From assembly GCA_030616535.1 (NCBI GenBank), contig JAUWXE010000054.1, positions 1-7,174 of the forward strand: DNA of 7,174 nt. The letters run 5' to 3'. This document shows, in pieces, positions 1 to 6,621 of the stretch. The notes beneath the pieces are model-generated. The model worked only from the letters and a program-made list of their open reading frames with translations, was not told the origin of the DNA and ran no database searches. Numbering within the stretch: the first letter of the stretch is position 1; every line of letters begins with the position of its first letter. Source of the DNA: Candidatus Aerophobota bacterium (GTDB lineage Bacteria; Aerophobota; Aerophobia; Aerophobales; AE-B3A). A program made the translations under genes and the position numbers.

Positions 1-539
1 CAGTTATGGGACCTGTGGGAGGTGGACGCCTTGCTGTTTCAGGCATCCTCAAGGAAATACTCCCCTGTAATGTTAAAACTACTCCAGAACTAGCCTTAAG
101 ATTTGTTCTTGCCAATCGAAATGTATCCGTCGCTCTCTCAGGTATGGAGAATATGGAAATGGTGGAGGAAAATGCGAGAGCAGCAAGCTTATCCGAGCCC
201 TTAACTAAAGAAGAACTTCAGGCAATCCAAAACTTCATAGAAGAAAGAAAGAAAAAGGAAGAAATACCGTGTAATATGTGCGGATACTGCCAGTCATGTC
301 CCAATAATGTAGCTATTCCAGATATCTTCCAGTTGATGAACTACTACGCCGTATATGGGCTAAAAGAATACGCTTCTAAGCAGTATCAAAACATCGGGGT
401 GGGCCTCCTCGAGTCAGGTGATAAAGATGAAAGACACCAAGCAGATGCCTGCACAGAATGTAGCCGCTGTGAAGAACAGTGCCCGCAGAAGATAAAGATT
501 ATAGAGAAACTGAAAGAGATTCACGAGGTTCTGGGATAA
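1..539 (+). CDS. Aldo/keto reductase with C-terminal 4Fe-4S domain (5' end outside window)
   Basis: This is the C-terminal part of an NAD(P)H-dependent aldo/keto reductase of the iron-sulfur subgroup (COG1453-like). The frame is open to the left edge, so the Met codon at 6 is internal. Visible residues, counted from that Met: a loop ending GPVGGGRL (2-9), then the last barrel portion with the nucleotide-site signature ALRFVLANRNVSVALSGM (30-47), typical of the family. A charged linker (80-86) leads to two cysteine clusters, CNMCGYCQSCP (Cys 89, 92, 95, 98) and CTECSRCEEQCP (Cys 149, 152, 155, 159). This is the classic arrangement for two 4Fe-4S clusters, each with a final Cys-Pro. The catalytic Asp/Tyr/Lys/His residues lie upstream of the window, so activity cannot be judged. 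The protein is presumably cytoplasmic and may pass electrons between the clusters and NAD(P)H. Its substrate is unknown. It ends 15 nt before the MFS gene, suggesting co-transcription. Confidence 0.87.
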   Translation, partial: VMGPVGGGRLAVSGILKEILPCNVKTTPELALRFVLANRNVSVALSGMENMEMVEENARAASLSEPLTKEELQAIQNFIEERKKKEEIPCNMCGYCQSCPNNVAIPDIFQLMNYYAVYGLKEYASKQYQNIGVGLLESGDKDERHQADACTECSRCEEQCPQKIKIIEKLKEIHEVLG

Positions 540-554
540 GTATCGAAAGATGGA

Positions 555-1811
555 ATGCCGACCGGGAGATCAAAGTTGTTTTTTAATCGAAGAATACCTT
601 TTTTTATGCGGGAGTCCTATTATTACGACTCTTTAGGTGCTCTTGCCCTTGCTTTTTTTGCTGGTTTTTCGGCAAACTTTTTTCCGGTAGTAGCCAGGAG
701 ATTGGGGGCTAATTCTTTTCAAATGGCACTCATTAGCTGTGCCCCTTTCCTGGGAGCCCTATTCACTCTCTATTGGGCACGCCTTTCCGATGCTGCAGTT
801 AGTCAAATGGATTTTTTTGTGAAAGTAAAGTTATTGGCAAGAGCAGTTATCTTATTTGCTTTTTTGGCTATCAACCCCTGGATTTTCATTCTTCTTGTCT
901 TTCTCAACTCCTTACTGGAACAGGCGGGGAGTCCTGCTTACGTAGGAATTATGAAGGAGATTTACTCTGATGATTTTCGCGGCAGGGCTATGGGTTATGT
1001 GAGAATGGAAATGGCTATAGTAGCTGTATTCGCTTCTTATCTGGGAGGTTTTCTTCTCGATCATTTTAGCTACCGTTATATATTCCCCCTGGGCGCTATA
1101 TTTGGTGTTCTTTCCGTGGCTTCCTTTGGTAGGATTAAAGTAAAGAAAGAGAATATGAAGCGGCAGAGAAAAAAGCAGGGAATTTTGCCCAAGGAGATTC
1201 TGGAAGTATTCAAGAAAGACAGGCCTTTTGCTTTATTTCTGATGATCTTCTTTATTCAAGGTTTTGCTAACCTTATGGTCATGCCTCTCTATCCTATTTT
1301 TCTCGTTGACTACTTGAGGATATCCAATACTTCTATGGGAAAGTTGGTCAGTCTTTCCTCAATTTTCCTTATATTTTCCTATTTCTTTTGGGGCCATTAT
1401 ATTGATAAAAAGGGTGCTTGTCGTTCCCTGGCTCTGAGTTTTTTCCTGGTAAGCTTTATTCCCCTTTGCTACTTTTTTGCCCCCAGTATCTGGTATATTG
1501 TTCCTGCCAGTATCATATCTGGGTTTACCCTGGGAGCAGGGGAGCTAGCACGGGTTCATTTCATTACCAGAAGAGCCAAAAGCAGAGATGTTCCTACCTA
1601 CCAGGGTATAGATTTTACTCTTATGGGATTAAGAGGTATCATTGCTCCCTTTCTGGGAGTGATCCTGATGCATTGGATAGATATAAGATCCGTATTTATT
1701 ATTAGTTTCTGCCTGATCGCTATTTCTTCTCTGGTGATGTTTTTCTCGGACCGTTATTACTTTTCCCCCCTTTCTTCTAATAGGTTCAGGACAAGGGTTT
1801 TCAGAGATTAA
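555..1811 (+). CDS. MFS transporter, substrate unknown
   Basis: A 418-residue inner-membrane carrier of the major facilitator superfamily; the length is normal for 12 helices. Hydrophobic segments run through both halves, with a basic cytoplasmic linker at about 192-222 (KVKKENMKRQRKK) marking the boundary between the two six-helix bundles. Family-type loops are visible: a degenerate motif A after helix 2 (YWARLSDA, 73-80), FRGRAMGYVR at the helix 4-5 loop (141-150), and WGHYIDKKG at the helix 8-9 loop (279-287). I chose the ATG at 555 because a purine-rich stretch (AAGATGGA) lies just upstream; the next Met, residue 18 (606), has only a T-run before it. The preceding reductase gene ends 15 nt earlier in the same frame, so the two probably share a transcript. 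No substrate-specific motif was recognised. Drug efflux, sugar or organic-acid transport are all possible. Confidence 0.85.
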   Translation: MPTGRSKLFFNRRIPFFMRESYYYDSLGALALAFFAGFSANFFPVVARRLGANSFQMALISCAPFLGALFTLYWARLSDAAVSQMDFFVKVKLLARAVILFAFLAINPWIFILLVFLNSLLEQAGSPAYVGIMKEIYSDDFRGRAMGYVRMEMAIVAVFASYLGGFLLDHFSYRYIFPLGAIFGVLSVASFGRIKVKKENMKRQRKKQGILPKEILEVFKKDRPFALFLMIFFIQGFANLMVMPLYPIFLVDYLRISNTSMGKLVSLSSIFLIFSYFFWGHYIDKKGACRSLALSFFLVSFIPLCYFFAPSIWYIVPASIISGFTLGAGELARVHFITRRAKSRDVPTYQGIDFTLMGLRGIIAPFLGVILMHWIDIRSVFIISFCLIAISSLVMFFSDRYYFSPLSSNRFRTRVFRD

Positions 1812-1830
1812 AGATTCATCCAGGAGCTTA

Positions 1831-1881
1831 AAAAGGTGTCTATCCCCTAATAACAATTTTTAGCAGGGGTGGTCCCCTTTT
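1831..1881. repeat. 51-nt imperfect palindrome between convergent genes; possible bidirectional terminator
   Basis: The left arm 1831-1846 (AAAAGGTGTCTATCCC) pairs with the right arm 1866-1881 (GGGGTGGTCCCCTTTT), with two mismatches and two G-T wobbles. The stem continues inside as CTAA (1847-1850) with TTAG (1860-1863), skipping a CA bulge, and closes on a very short loop. The A-run on one flank and T-run on the other would let it act as a terminator for the MFS transcript (plus) and the rimO transcript (minus). The T-run is only four bases and the stem is imperfect, so termination is inferred. The GG...CCCC arms also resemble small mobile palindromes (REP or IS200/IS605 end type), which is a guess from style only. 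Confidence 0.55.
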
Positions 1882-1891
1882 ACTTTACTAC

Positions 1892-1924
1892 AGGTGTGTC
1901 CCTCGTGGGTTGATATTCACACTT
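1892..1924. repeat. Second short hairpin beside the palindrome
   Basis: AGGTGTG (1892-1898) pairs with CACACTT (1918-1924) over 7 bp, one a wobble. A nested CCC (1900-1902) / GGG (1907-1909) pair encloses a TCGT loop. The left arm GGTGTGTCCC (1893-1902) resembles GGTGGTCCCC (1868-1877) and GGTGTCTATCCCC (1835-1847), giving three same-direction related motifs in 70 nt. An A-run follows on the plus strand, so it does not read as a plus-strand terminator. It may be part of the same repeat-derived block. Confidence 0.35.
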
Positions 1925-1942
1925 AAAAAAGCTAAGTTTATT

Positions 1943-1984
1943 GGCAACCACTCAAATTTATCTTATTATCTAGGGTGGCTTGGC
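1943..1984 (-). terminator. Weak candidate terminator for the pfkA-rimO transcript
   Basis: GGCAACCACTC (1943-1953) and GGGTGGCTTGGC (1973-1984) form an imperfect stem of about ten pairs with one mismatch, one bulge and a 19-nt loop. Read on the minus strand, downstream of the rimO stop, it is followed after about 12 nt by six T (complement of 1925-1930). That gap is longer than in a typical intrinsic terminator, so this is tentative; the palindrome at 1831-1881 is the alternative. Confidence 0.25.
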
Positions 1985-2017
1985 AGCGTAATTAAGGAAA
2001 AGTAAACTCTAAAGCCA

Positions 2018-3313
2018 TTACACCTTCTTTCCTATCAAATCATAAAAGTTTTCCACCGCCAAAATCCTTGCCAGAAAGATCTCGCCCGCTCCATGTTTTT
2101 CCTGAAGAAAAGTCTTCCCATCAATCTCAGGAGCCTGAAACTGGCAATGTCCCTCTTTTTCCTTATCTACCAGAAGAGGATAGGTTTTATTGACCCTTTC
2201 TTGGTTGAGCTCCAGGGTTATCGACTGCTGGAGTCCCATAAGTTCTCTATATCTTTTCTTTTTAACTTGGGATGATATTTTGGGGCTGATAGAATAGGCC
2301 GGAGTCCCTTTTTCAGGGGAATAGGTGAATGCTCCCAGCCAGTCAAATTTTAACCTTTCCACATCCTTCAAGAGTTTATTAAAATGCTTAGCCTTTTCTC
2401 CGGGAAAGCCAACCATAAGGCTGGTACGTAAGGCAATCTCGGGAATTTTTTCTCTTAAATTCTCTATCAGCCTTTCCGCTATCTCGAATTTAGGGCGTCT
2501 CATTGAGGCGAGGATCTCGTCATGGGTATGTTGCAGAGGAAGGTCGATGTACTTACAAATCTTCTCTGAGTTTGCTATTGCCTGTATAAGTGAAGAAGTA
2601 AAGTGTTCAGGGTGAGTGTAGAGAAGCCGAATCCATTGGATCTTTTCTATCTTCTCCAGTCCTTCCAGTAATAACAAAAGAGACGATCTTTGGCCAAGGT
2701 CCCCGCCATAAAAGGTGATATCCTGGGCGATCAGAATCAGCTCTCGGACATCTAAATTGGCCAGAGCTTTTGCCTCTCTAAGAACATCTTCCACCGGTCT
2801 ACTCCGATATTTTCCTCGCAAACGAGGAACAAGACAGTAAGAACAGCGATTAGAGCAACCTTCAGCTATCTTAAGGTAAGCATAAGAAGGAGGGGTAGTC
2901 AAAAGTCGTGGAAAACTTGAGCTGTAAAGAAAGCAAGGCTCATTGACTGAATAGAGACACTCTTTACCCTTAAAAAGATCGGTAAGGACTTTATCTATCC
3001 TGTGAAAGTCAGAGCTTCCCAGCAAGGCATCAACCTGAGGGTACTTGCGAAAAAGACTTCTTCCCTCAAGTTGAGGAAGACAGCCGCAGATGATGAGTTT
3101 CTGGGAGGGCCTTTTTTGTGAGGCAATCTGCGATATCACTCTATTAGCTTCCCTTCTTGCTTTATCAATAAAAGAGCACGTATTAACCACCACCACATCT
3201 GCCTCTTCTGGCAAAGAGGTAAAAGAATAACCCCTTTCTCCTAATCTTCCCAGCATCACCTCACTATCTACCAGGTTCTTGGGACACCCCAAAGAGATTA
3301 AATTTACCTTCAT
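2018..3313 (-). CDS. rimO: Ribosomal protein S12 methylthiotransferase RimO
   Basis: A 431-residue radical-SAM methylthiotransferase. In this family the enzyme adds a methylthio group to a conserved Asp of ribosomal protein S12, using S-adenosylmethionine and two 4Fe-4S clusters. The N-terminal methylthiotransferase domain begins SLGCPKNLVDSE (7-18) and supplies Cys10, Cys46 (NTC) and Cys78 (GCL). The radical-SAM core has the CxxxCxxC ligands Cys153, Cys157, Cys160 (EGCSNRCSYC), followed by PRLRGKYRSRP (163-173). That last motif, with SLGCPKNLVDSE, distinguishes RimO from the tRNA enzyme MiaB. A C-terminal TRAM domain (about 375-431) carries APEIDG and YDLIG. All ligands are present and the length is normal. 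The ATG at 3313 lies 3 nt after the pfkA stop (TGA-TAT-ATG) with no clear Shine-Dalgarno, so it is probably translated by coupling to pfkA. Confidence 0.96.
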   Translation of the reverse strand: MKVNLISLGCPKNLVDSEVMLGRLGERGYSFTSLPEEADVVVVNTCSFIDKARREANRVISQIASQKRPSQKLIICGCLPQLEGRSLFRKYPQVDALLGSSDFHRIDKVLTDLFKGKECLYSVNEPCFLYSSSFPRLLTTPPSYAYLKIAEGCSNRCSYCLVPRLRGKYRSRPVEDVLREAKALANLDVRELILIAQDITFYGGDLGQRSSLLLLLEGLEKIEKIQWIRLLYTHPEHFTSSLIQAIANSEKICKYIDLPLQHTHDEILASMRRPKFEIAERLIENLREKIPEIALRTSLMVGFPGEKAKHFNKLLKDVERLKFDWLGAFTYSPEKGTPAYSISPKISSQVKKKRYRELMGLQQSITLELNQERVNKTYPLLVDKEKEGHCQFQAPEIDGKTFLQEKHGAGEIFLARILAVENFYDLIGKKV

Positions 3314-3316
3314 ATA

Positions 3317-4285
3317 TCAAGTAGCCATAACCTGGGATAAGTCGTAAAAACTAAGATCGATCTTTTTCTCTCCCTTCCAGGCATATTCCAGAGGAAAGAC
3401 CTTAATCTGATTGGAGACCATACCTACCATCTTACCTCGCTCTCCCTTAATGAGAAGACCTACTGCTGCTGAACCCAATCTGGTTGCCAGAATTCTGTCC
3501 AGAGCTGTAGGAGAGCCACCCCTTTGCAGGTGTCCTAGAACAACTACTCGGATCTCATAACCAATCTTCTCTCTAATTTTTTCTCCGATTTCAAAAGCTC
3601 CCCCTGCCTCATCTCCTTCTGCGACCACCATAATACTGCTGGTTTTTCCGCGCCGGCGTCCTTCTTTTAACTTCCGACATACTTCATTCAAATCGGTCTT
3701 TATTTCAGGAATAAGTATTACTTCCACCCCTCCGGCCAATCCCGCCCACAAGGCAATGAATCCGGAGGTTCTTCCCATTACTTCTATAAGGAAAAGCCTA
3801 TCAAAAGCGGTTGCCGTATCTCTTATCCTGTCTATCCCTTCCAGGGCAACATTAACGGCACTCATAAATCCAATAGTGAGGTCACTCCCGGCAATATCGT
3901 TATCGATAGTTGCCGGAACACCCACACAGGGAATGTTCCAATCTTTATCCAGAGCGTAGGCTCCGCGAAACGATCCTTCTCCTCCCATGACGACAAGTCC
4001 TTCAATACCTAATTCTTTAATAGCTTCAGAAGCTATTTTCTGACCCTCCCCGGTCTTAAAAAAAGAACTCCTTGCGGTTTTAAGTACGGTACCCCCTTGA
4101 TGGATGATCCCACTTACCGAAGAAGAATCCATACTCACTACATCTCTTTCCATAAGACCCTCAAACCCCCTCCTTATACCCACTACTTTCAAGCCTTGGT
4201 GGCAAGCCTTTCTCACCACGGCGCGAATGCCAGCATTCATTCCCGGACAGTCCCCTCCACTGGTTAAAACAGCAATTTTCTCCAT
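3317..4285 (-). CDS. pfkA: 6-phosphofructokinase, probably ATP-dependent
   Basis: A 322-residue cytoplasmic phosphofructokinase, the usual size of a bacterial PfkA subunit. It phosphorylates fructose 6-phosphate to the 1,6-bisphosphate in glycolysis. Visible motifs: nucleotide loop TSGGDCPGMN (8-17); GGEGS (101-105); catalytic PATIDND (124-130) with base Asp128; VMGR (169-172); AEG with Glu223; and HLQRGGSPTALDR (252-264) with the His/Arg that bind fructose 6-phosphate. Arg21, Arg25 and RRRGK (210-214) match the positions of the E. coli effector site, so allosteric control is possible. Gly104 favours ATP over pyrophosphate, which family knowledge links to Asp there. Glu103 replaces the E. coli Mg-binding Asp, and Ala125 sits where ATP enzymes usually have Gly and PPi enzymes Lys. 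The ATG at 4285 has AGGAG (4296-4300) 10 nt upstream. It is the first gene of an operon with rimO. Confidence 0.95.
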   Translation of the reverse strand: MEKIAVLTSGGDCPGMNAGIRAVVRKACHQGLKVVGIRRGFEGLMERDVVSMDSSSVSGIIHQGGTVLKTARSSFFKTGEGQKIASEAIKELGIEGLVVMGGEGSFRGAYALDKDWNIPCVGVPATIDNDIAGSDLTIGFMSAVNVALEGIDRIRDTATAFDRLFLIEVMGRTSGFIALWAGLAGGVEVILIPEIKTDLNEVCRKLKEGRRRGKTSSIMVVAEGDEAGGAFEIGEKIREKIGYEIRVVVLGHLQRGGSPTALDRILATRLGSAAVGLLIKGERGKMVGMVSNQIKVFPLEYAWKGEKKIDLSFYDLSQVMAT

Positions 4286-4341
4286 CCCATTTTTTCTCCT
4301 CGGACTGGTGTCTAAAGGAAGAAAGATTGTCTACGCCTCAT

Positions 4342-4370
4342 ACTATATTAATTGTCAGTTGCTATGTCAA
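4342..4370 (-). promoter_or_regulatory. Near-consensus sigma70-type promoter for pfkA-rimO
   Basis: On the minus strand TTGACA (4370-4365, a perfect -35) is followed by a 17-nt spacer and TATAGT (4347-4342, 5 of 6 to the -10 consensus). Transcription would start near 4335, giving a leader of about 50 nt before the pfkA ATG. In the rest of the divergent gap (4286-4457), a plus-strand promoter for lptF is less clear. The best I see is TTGTCA (4352-4357) with GATAGC (4376-4381) at 18 nt, which would overlap this promoter. No riboswitch or operator was recognised. Confidence 0.8.
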
Positions 4371-4457
4371 CTTTGGATAGCTTACAGAGAAAGATTAATA
4401 AAAGAAACCCCAGAAAAGATTCTTGCCAACCGGAGAAAATAATATAGTATTAAAAAG

Positions 4458-5552
4458 ATGAAGATACTGAACCGCTATATTCTAAAAGAGATTGGTAATA
4501 CTTTTATTTTTGGATTCATCTTCTTTAACTTCATACTGTTCATTGGCATCATATTTGATCTGACCGAGCTCATCTTCATTGAAAATGCTCCCCTGGCAGA
4601 AGTAGGCAAGCTGGTGTTGTTTAAGATCCCCTCCTTCTTTGACATTGTCATTCCCGTGTCACTTTTATTCGCCAGTCTACTTAGCTTTGGACGGCTCAGC
4701 GCTGATGGAGAGATAATTGCTATGAGGAGCTCAGGGATAAGTTTATTCCATATAGCGGGACCACTGCTATCGTTCGCCTTTTTCTTAACTTTGGGATCCC
4801 TTTTATTTTCTTTCTCTCTTACCCCCTGGTGCAACCAACATTATAAAAAGACGTACCGAAAGATAATCCTTCAAAGACCTACCATTCAGGTTAAAGAAAG
4901 AATAATTACCAGTCTTAAAGAGAGAAAACTTTACACTTATCACATTAACCGAAAAAATTACCAGATGCAGGAAATTGTTCTTTATGAATTTCCCTCCGAA
5001 GTAAACTATATCTTTCCCCAAATTACTCTGGCCCAGCAGGGAAAATTCGAAGAAGAGATCTTAAAACTGAGAAAAGTAACCTTCTATCGTTTTGGAAATA
5101 ATTACCGAATCTATCGAAGAGGAAGATTTGACTCTCAGATGATTTATCTGACCCCCCAAGTTCCAGAGGAAGCGGCAGTGAAAAAAAGTACCAGCGAGTT
5201 GAGCCTGTGGGAAATAGGTCAGAAATTGAACTCGGAAAAAACTAAGCCTAAACCCGATGAAGAGAAAATAAGGAAGCTAGCTGTTAATTTTCACGGTCGA
5301 ATCGCCATCCCTCTGGCTACTTTCTTAATGGGTCTGATTGCTGTTCCGCTGGCAATTAAGATAAAACGGGAAGAAAAATCTATCAATCTGGGAATAAGCC
5401 TCGTTATAGTTGTAGCATATTATGTCCTCTTTCTAACAGGAAGGTTTTTAGGAAGGGGAGGACTTTTGCCCCCTTATCTTGCTATGTGGCTACCCAACAT
5501 ATTGTTAAGTGCAGCTGGCATCTGGTTAAGCACGAGGTATACCGAGGCATAA
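4458..5552 (+). CDS. lptF: LPS export permease, LptF/LptG (YjgP/YjgQ) family, LptF-like
   Basis: A 364-residue inner-membrane permease of the LptF/LptG family. In diderm bacteria it forms, with its partner and the ATPase LptB, the complex that extracts LPS from the inner membrane. The expected architecture is visible: N-terminal MKILNRYILKEI and a first helix at about 12-34, helices at about 61-80 and 98-122, a periplasmic jellyroll-type region (about 125-275), then three C-terminal helices (about 281-301, 306-328, 339-357). The coupling-helix motif GEIIAMRSSGIS (84-95) keeps Glu85, the residue expected to contact LptB. The start matches the family N-terminus. The ribosome site is weak: only AAAAAG lies close, and a GGAG is about 22 nt upstream. 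It is transcribed divergently from pfkA and followed 8 nt later by lptG. LptF versus LptG is assigned by order and motif only. Confidence 0.87.
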   Translation: MKILNRYILKEIGNTFIFGFIFFNFILFIGIIFDLTELIFIENAPLAEVGKLVLFKIPSFFDIVIPVSLLFASLLSFGRLSADGEIIAMRSSGISLFHIAGPLLSFAFFLTLGSLLFSFSLTPWCNQHYKKTYRKIILQRPTIQVKERIITSLKERKLYTYHINRKNYQMQEIVLYEFPSEVNYIFPQITLAQQGKFEEEILKLRKVTFYRFGNNYRIYRRGRFDSQMIYLTPQVPEEAAVKKSTSELSLWEIGQKLNSEKTKPKPDEEKIRKLAVNFHGRIAIPLATFLMGLIAVPLAIKIKREEKSINLGISLVIVVAYYVLFLTGRFLGRGGLLPPYLAMWLPNILLSAAGIWLSTRYTEA

Positions 5553-5560
5553 AGACTCTT

Positions 5561-6613
5561 ATGAGAATCCTGGACAAATTATTGAGCAAAGAATACTTAA
5601 GACTATATTTCGTTTTTATTCTTTTTTTTATCGCAATTTTTCTTCTTACCGATTTTTTTACCTCTATACATAACTTAAAAAAAGAAGCTAAAATTTGGAA
5701 TGTAATTCAATATTACTTTTTACAGATCCCTTATCTATTCAGCTTCCTTAGTCCGATGGCGGTCATCATCTCGACCCTCTTTCTCATTACCCACTTAGCT
5801 GGAACTTATCAGATTCAGGCTACACAAATTGCTGGAATATCCTTCAAAAGAACCGCCCTTCCTCTTCTAACCATAGGCCTTATCATTGGCTTTGTGGTAA
5901 TTTTCGCAGACCAGACTTTAATCTTCAAAGCAAATTTGATTGCTGAGAAGCTTAAGCAGGAAAACTTTTTGGGTCCTCCACGAAAAGAGGTACAAAAGAA
6001 CATCTTTATTCATGTTCCCCCTTCCTACTTATTTTACATAAGATCATTTAATCCTGAGGCGGGAAGGATGGAAAATATACTCATATACGAAAAGTCAACT
6101 CCTGGTTTCTTTATTTTGGCCAAGGAAGGAAAATGGACAGGTAAGGAATGGATCTTCTACCAGGGAATAAAATACCGATTAAATGAGAAGATGGAAGGGG
6201 TGCCGTTTGAGGAAAAGACTCTCCATCTTGATAAAAAACCTAGTTACTTCAGCAGAAAATATTTTCCCCCCGAGAAAATGAATATAGCGGAACTGCAAAG
6301 GTACATAAATGAATACCGCAAAAGCGGATTCAAGACCCTTGATTTGGAGACAGAACTAAACTTTAAGATTTCTTATCCCTTTACCAATTTTATTCTTCTT
6401 TTTTTGGGCATTCCAGTGGGATTGGTCTTGAGAAGAGGGGGAAGAGGGGCCAGCTTTGCCCTTGGTCTTCTCATAAGCTTTGCTTATTATGAGGCAATGG
6501 CTTTCCTTAAAACCCTGGGAGAAAATGGGCTCGTCTCTCCTTTCTTAGCTGCCTGGGCTCCTAACTTGATCTTTTTGGCAGGAGGAGTTTATTTATTCAC
6601 CCGGGTAGAGTAG
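5561..6613 (+). CDS. lptG: LPS export permease, LptF/LptG (YjgP/YjgQ) family, LptG-like
   Basis: A 350-residue partner of the preceding permease, forming the second membrane half of the LPS extractor. I start it at the ATG at 5561, because MRILDKLLSKEYL matches the family N-terminus. The reading frame stays open back to an ATG at 5486, but that would overlap lptF by 67 nt and add 25 residues unlike the family. Helices lie at about 13-34, 58-79, 98-119, 270-290, 297-315 and 328-347, with a periplasmic domain at about 125-260 that includes KWTGKEWIFYQG. The C-terminal RRGGRG (291-296) is typical. LKK at 39-41 corresponds to a Lys pair that contacts LPS in E. coli LptG. In the coupling-helix motif TYQIQATQIAGIS, Gln84 sits where Glu is expected. 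The ribosome site is poor (GAGG about 13 nt upstream), so coupling to lptF is likely. Confidence 0.87.
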   Translation: MRILDKLLSKEYLRLYFVFILFFIAIFLLTDFFTSIHNLKKEAKIWNVIQYYFLQIPYLFSFLSPMAVIISTLFLITHLAGTYQIQATQIAGISFKRTALPLLTIGLIIGFVVIFADQTLIFKANLIAEKLKQENFLGPPRKEVQKNIFIHVPPSYLFYIRSFNPEAGRMENILIYEKSTPGFFILAKEGKWTGKEWIFYQGIKYRLNEKMEGVPFEEKTLHLDKKPSYFSRKYFPPEKMNIAELQRYINEYRKSGFKTLDLETELNFKISYPFTNFILLFLGIPVGLVLRRGGRGASFALGLLISFAYYEAMAFLKTLGENGLVSPFLAAWAPNLIFLAGGVYLFTRVE

Positions 6614-6621
6614 AAAGTCAT

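Noticed and set aside
239..266. Purine-only stretch that looks like a simple repeat
   Set aside because: It encodes the charged linker between the reductase barrel and the Fe-S domain; no regular repeat unit.
1629..1856. Minus-strand open frame of 75 codons over the end of the MFS gene
   Set aside because: It is antisense to a clear transporter gene and its 5' end lies in the palindrome; no family resemblance.
4104..4442. Plus-strand open frame of 112 codons running into the divergent gap
   Set aside because: It is mostly antisense to pfkA and crosses the pfkA promoter; no recognisable domain.
4423..4450. Possible lptF promoter TTGCCA / TATAGT just before the start codon
   Set aside because: The spacer is only 14 nt and transcription would begin at about the start codon; not convincing.
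4475..4834. Minus-strand open frame of 119 codons inside lptF
   Set aside because: It is a shadow of the lptF coding frame, with low complexity and no plausible start region.
5486..5560. Longer 375-residue version of LptG starting at 5486
   Set aside because: The extra 25 residues overlap the end of lptF in another frame and do not resemble the family N-terminus; the ATG at 5561 gives the typical start.
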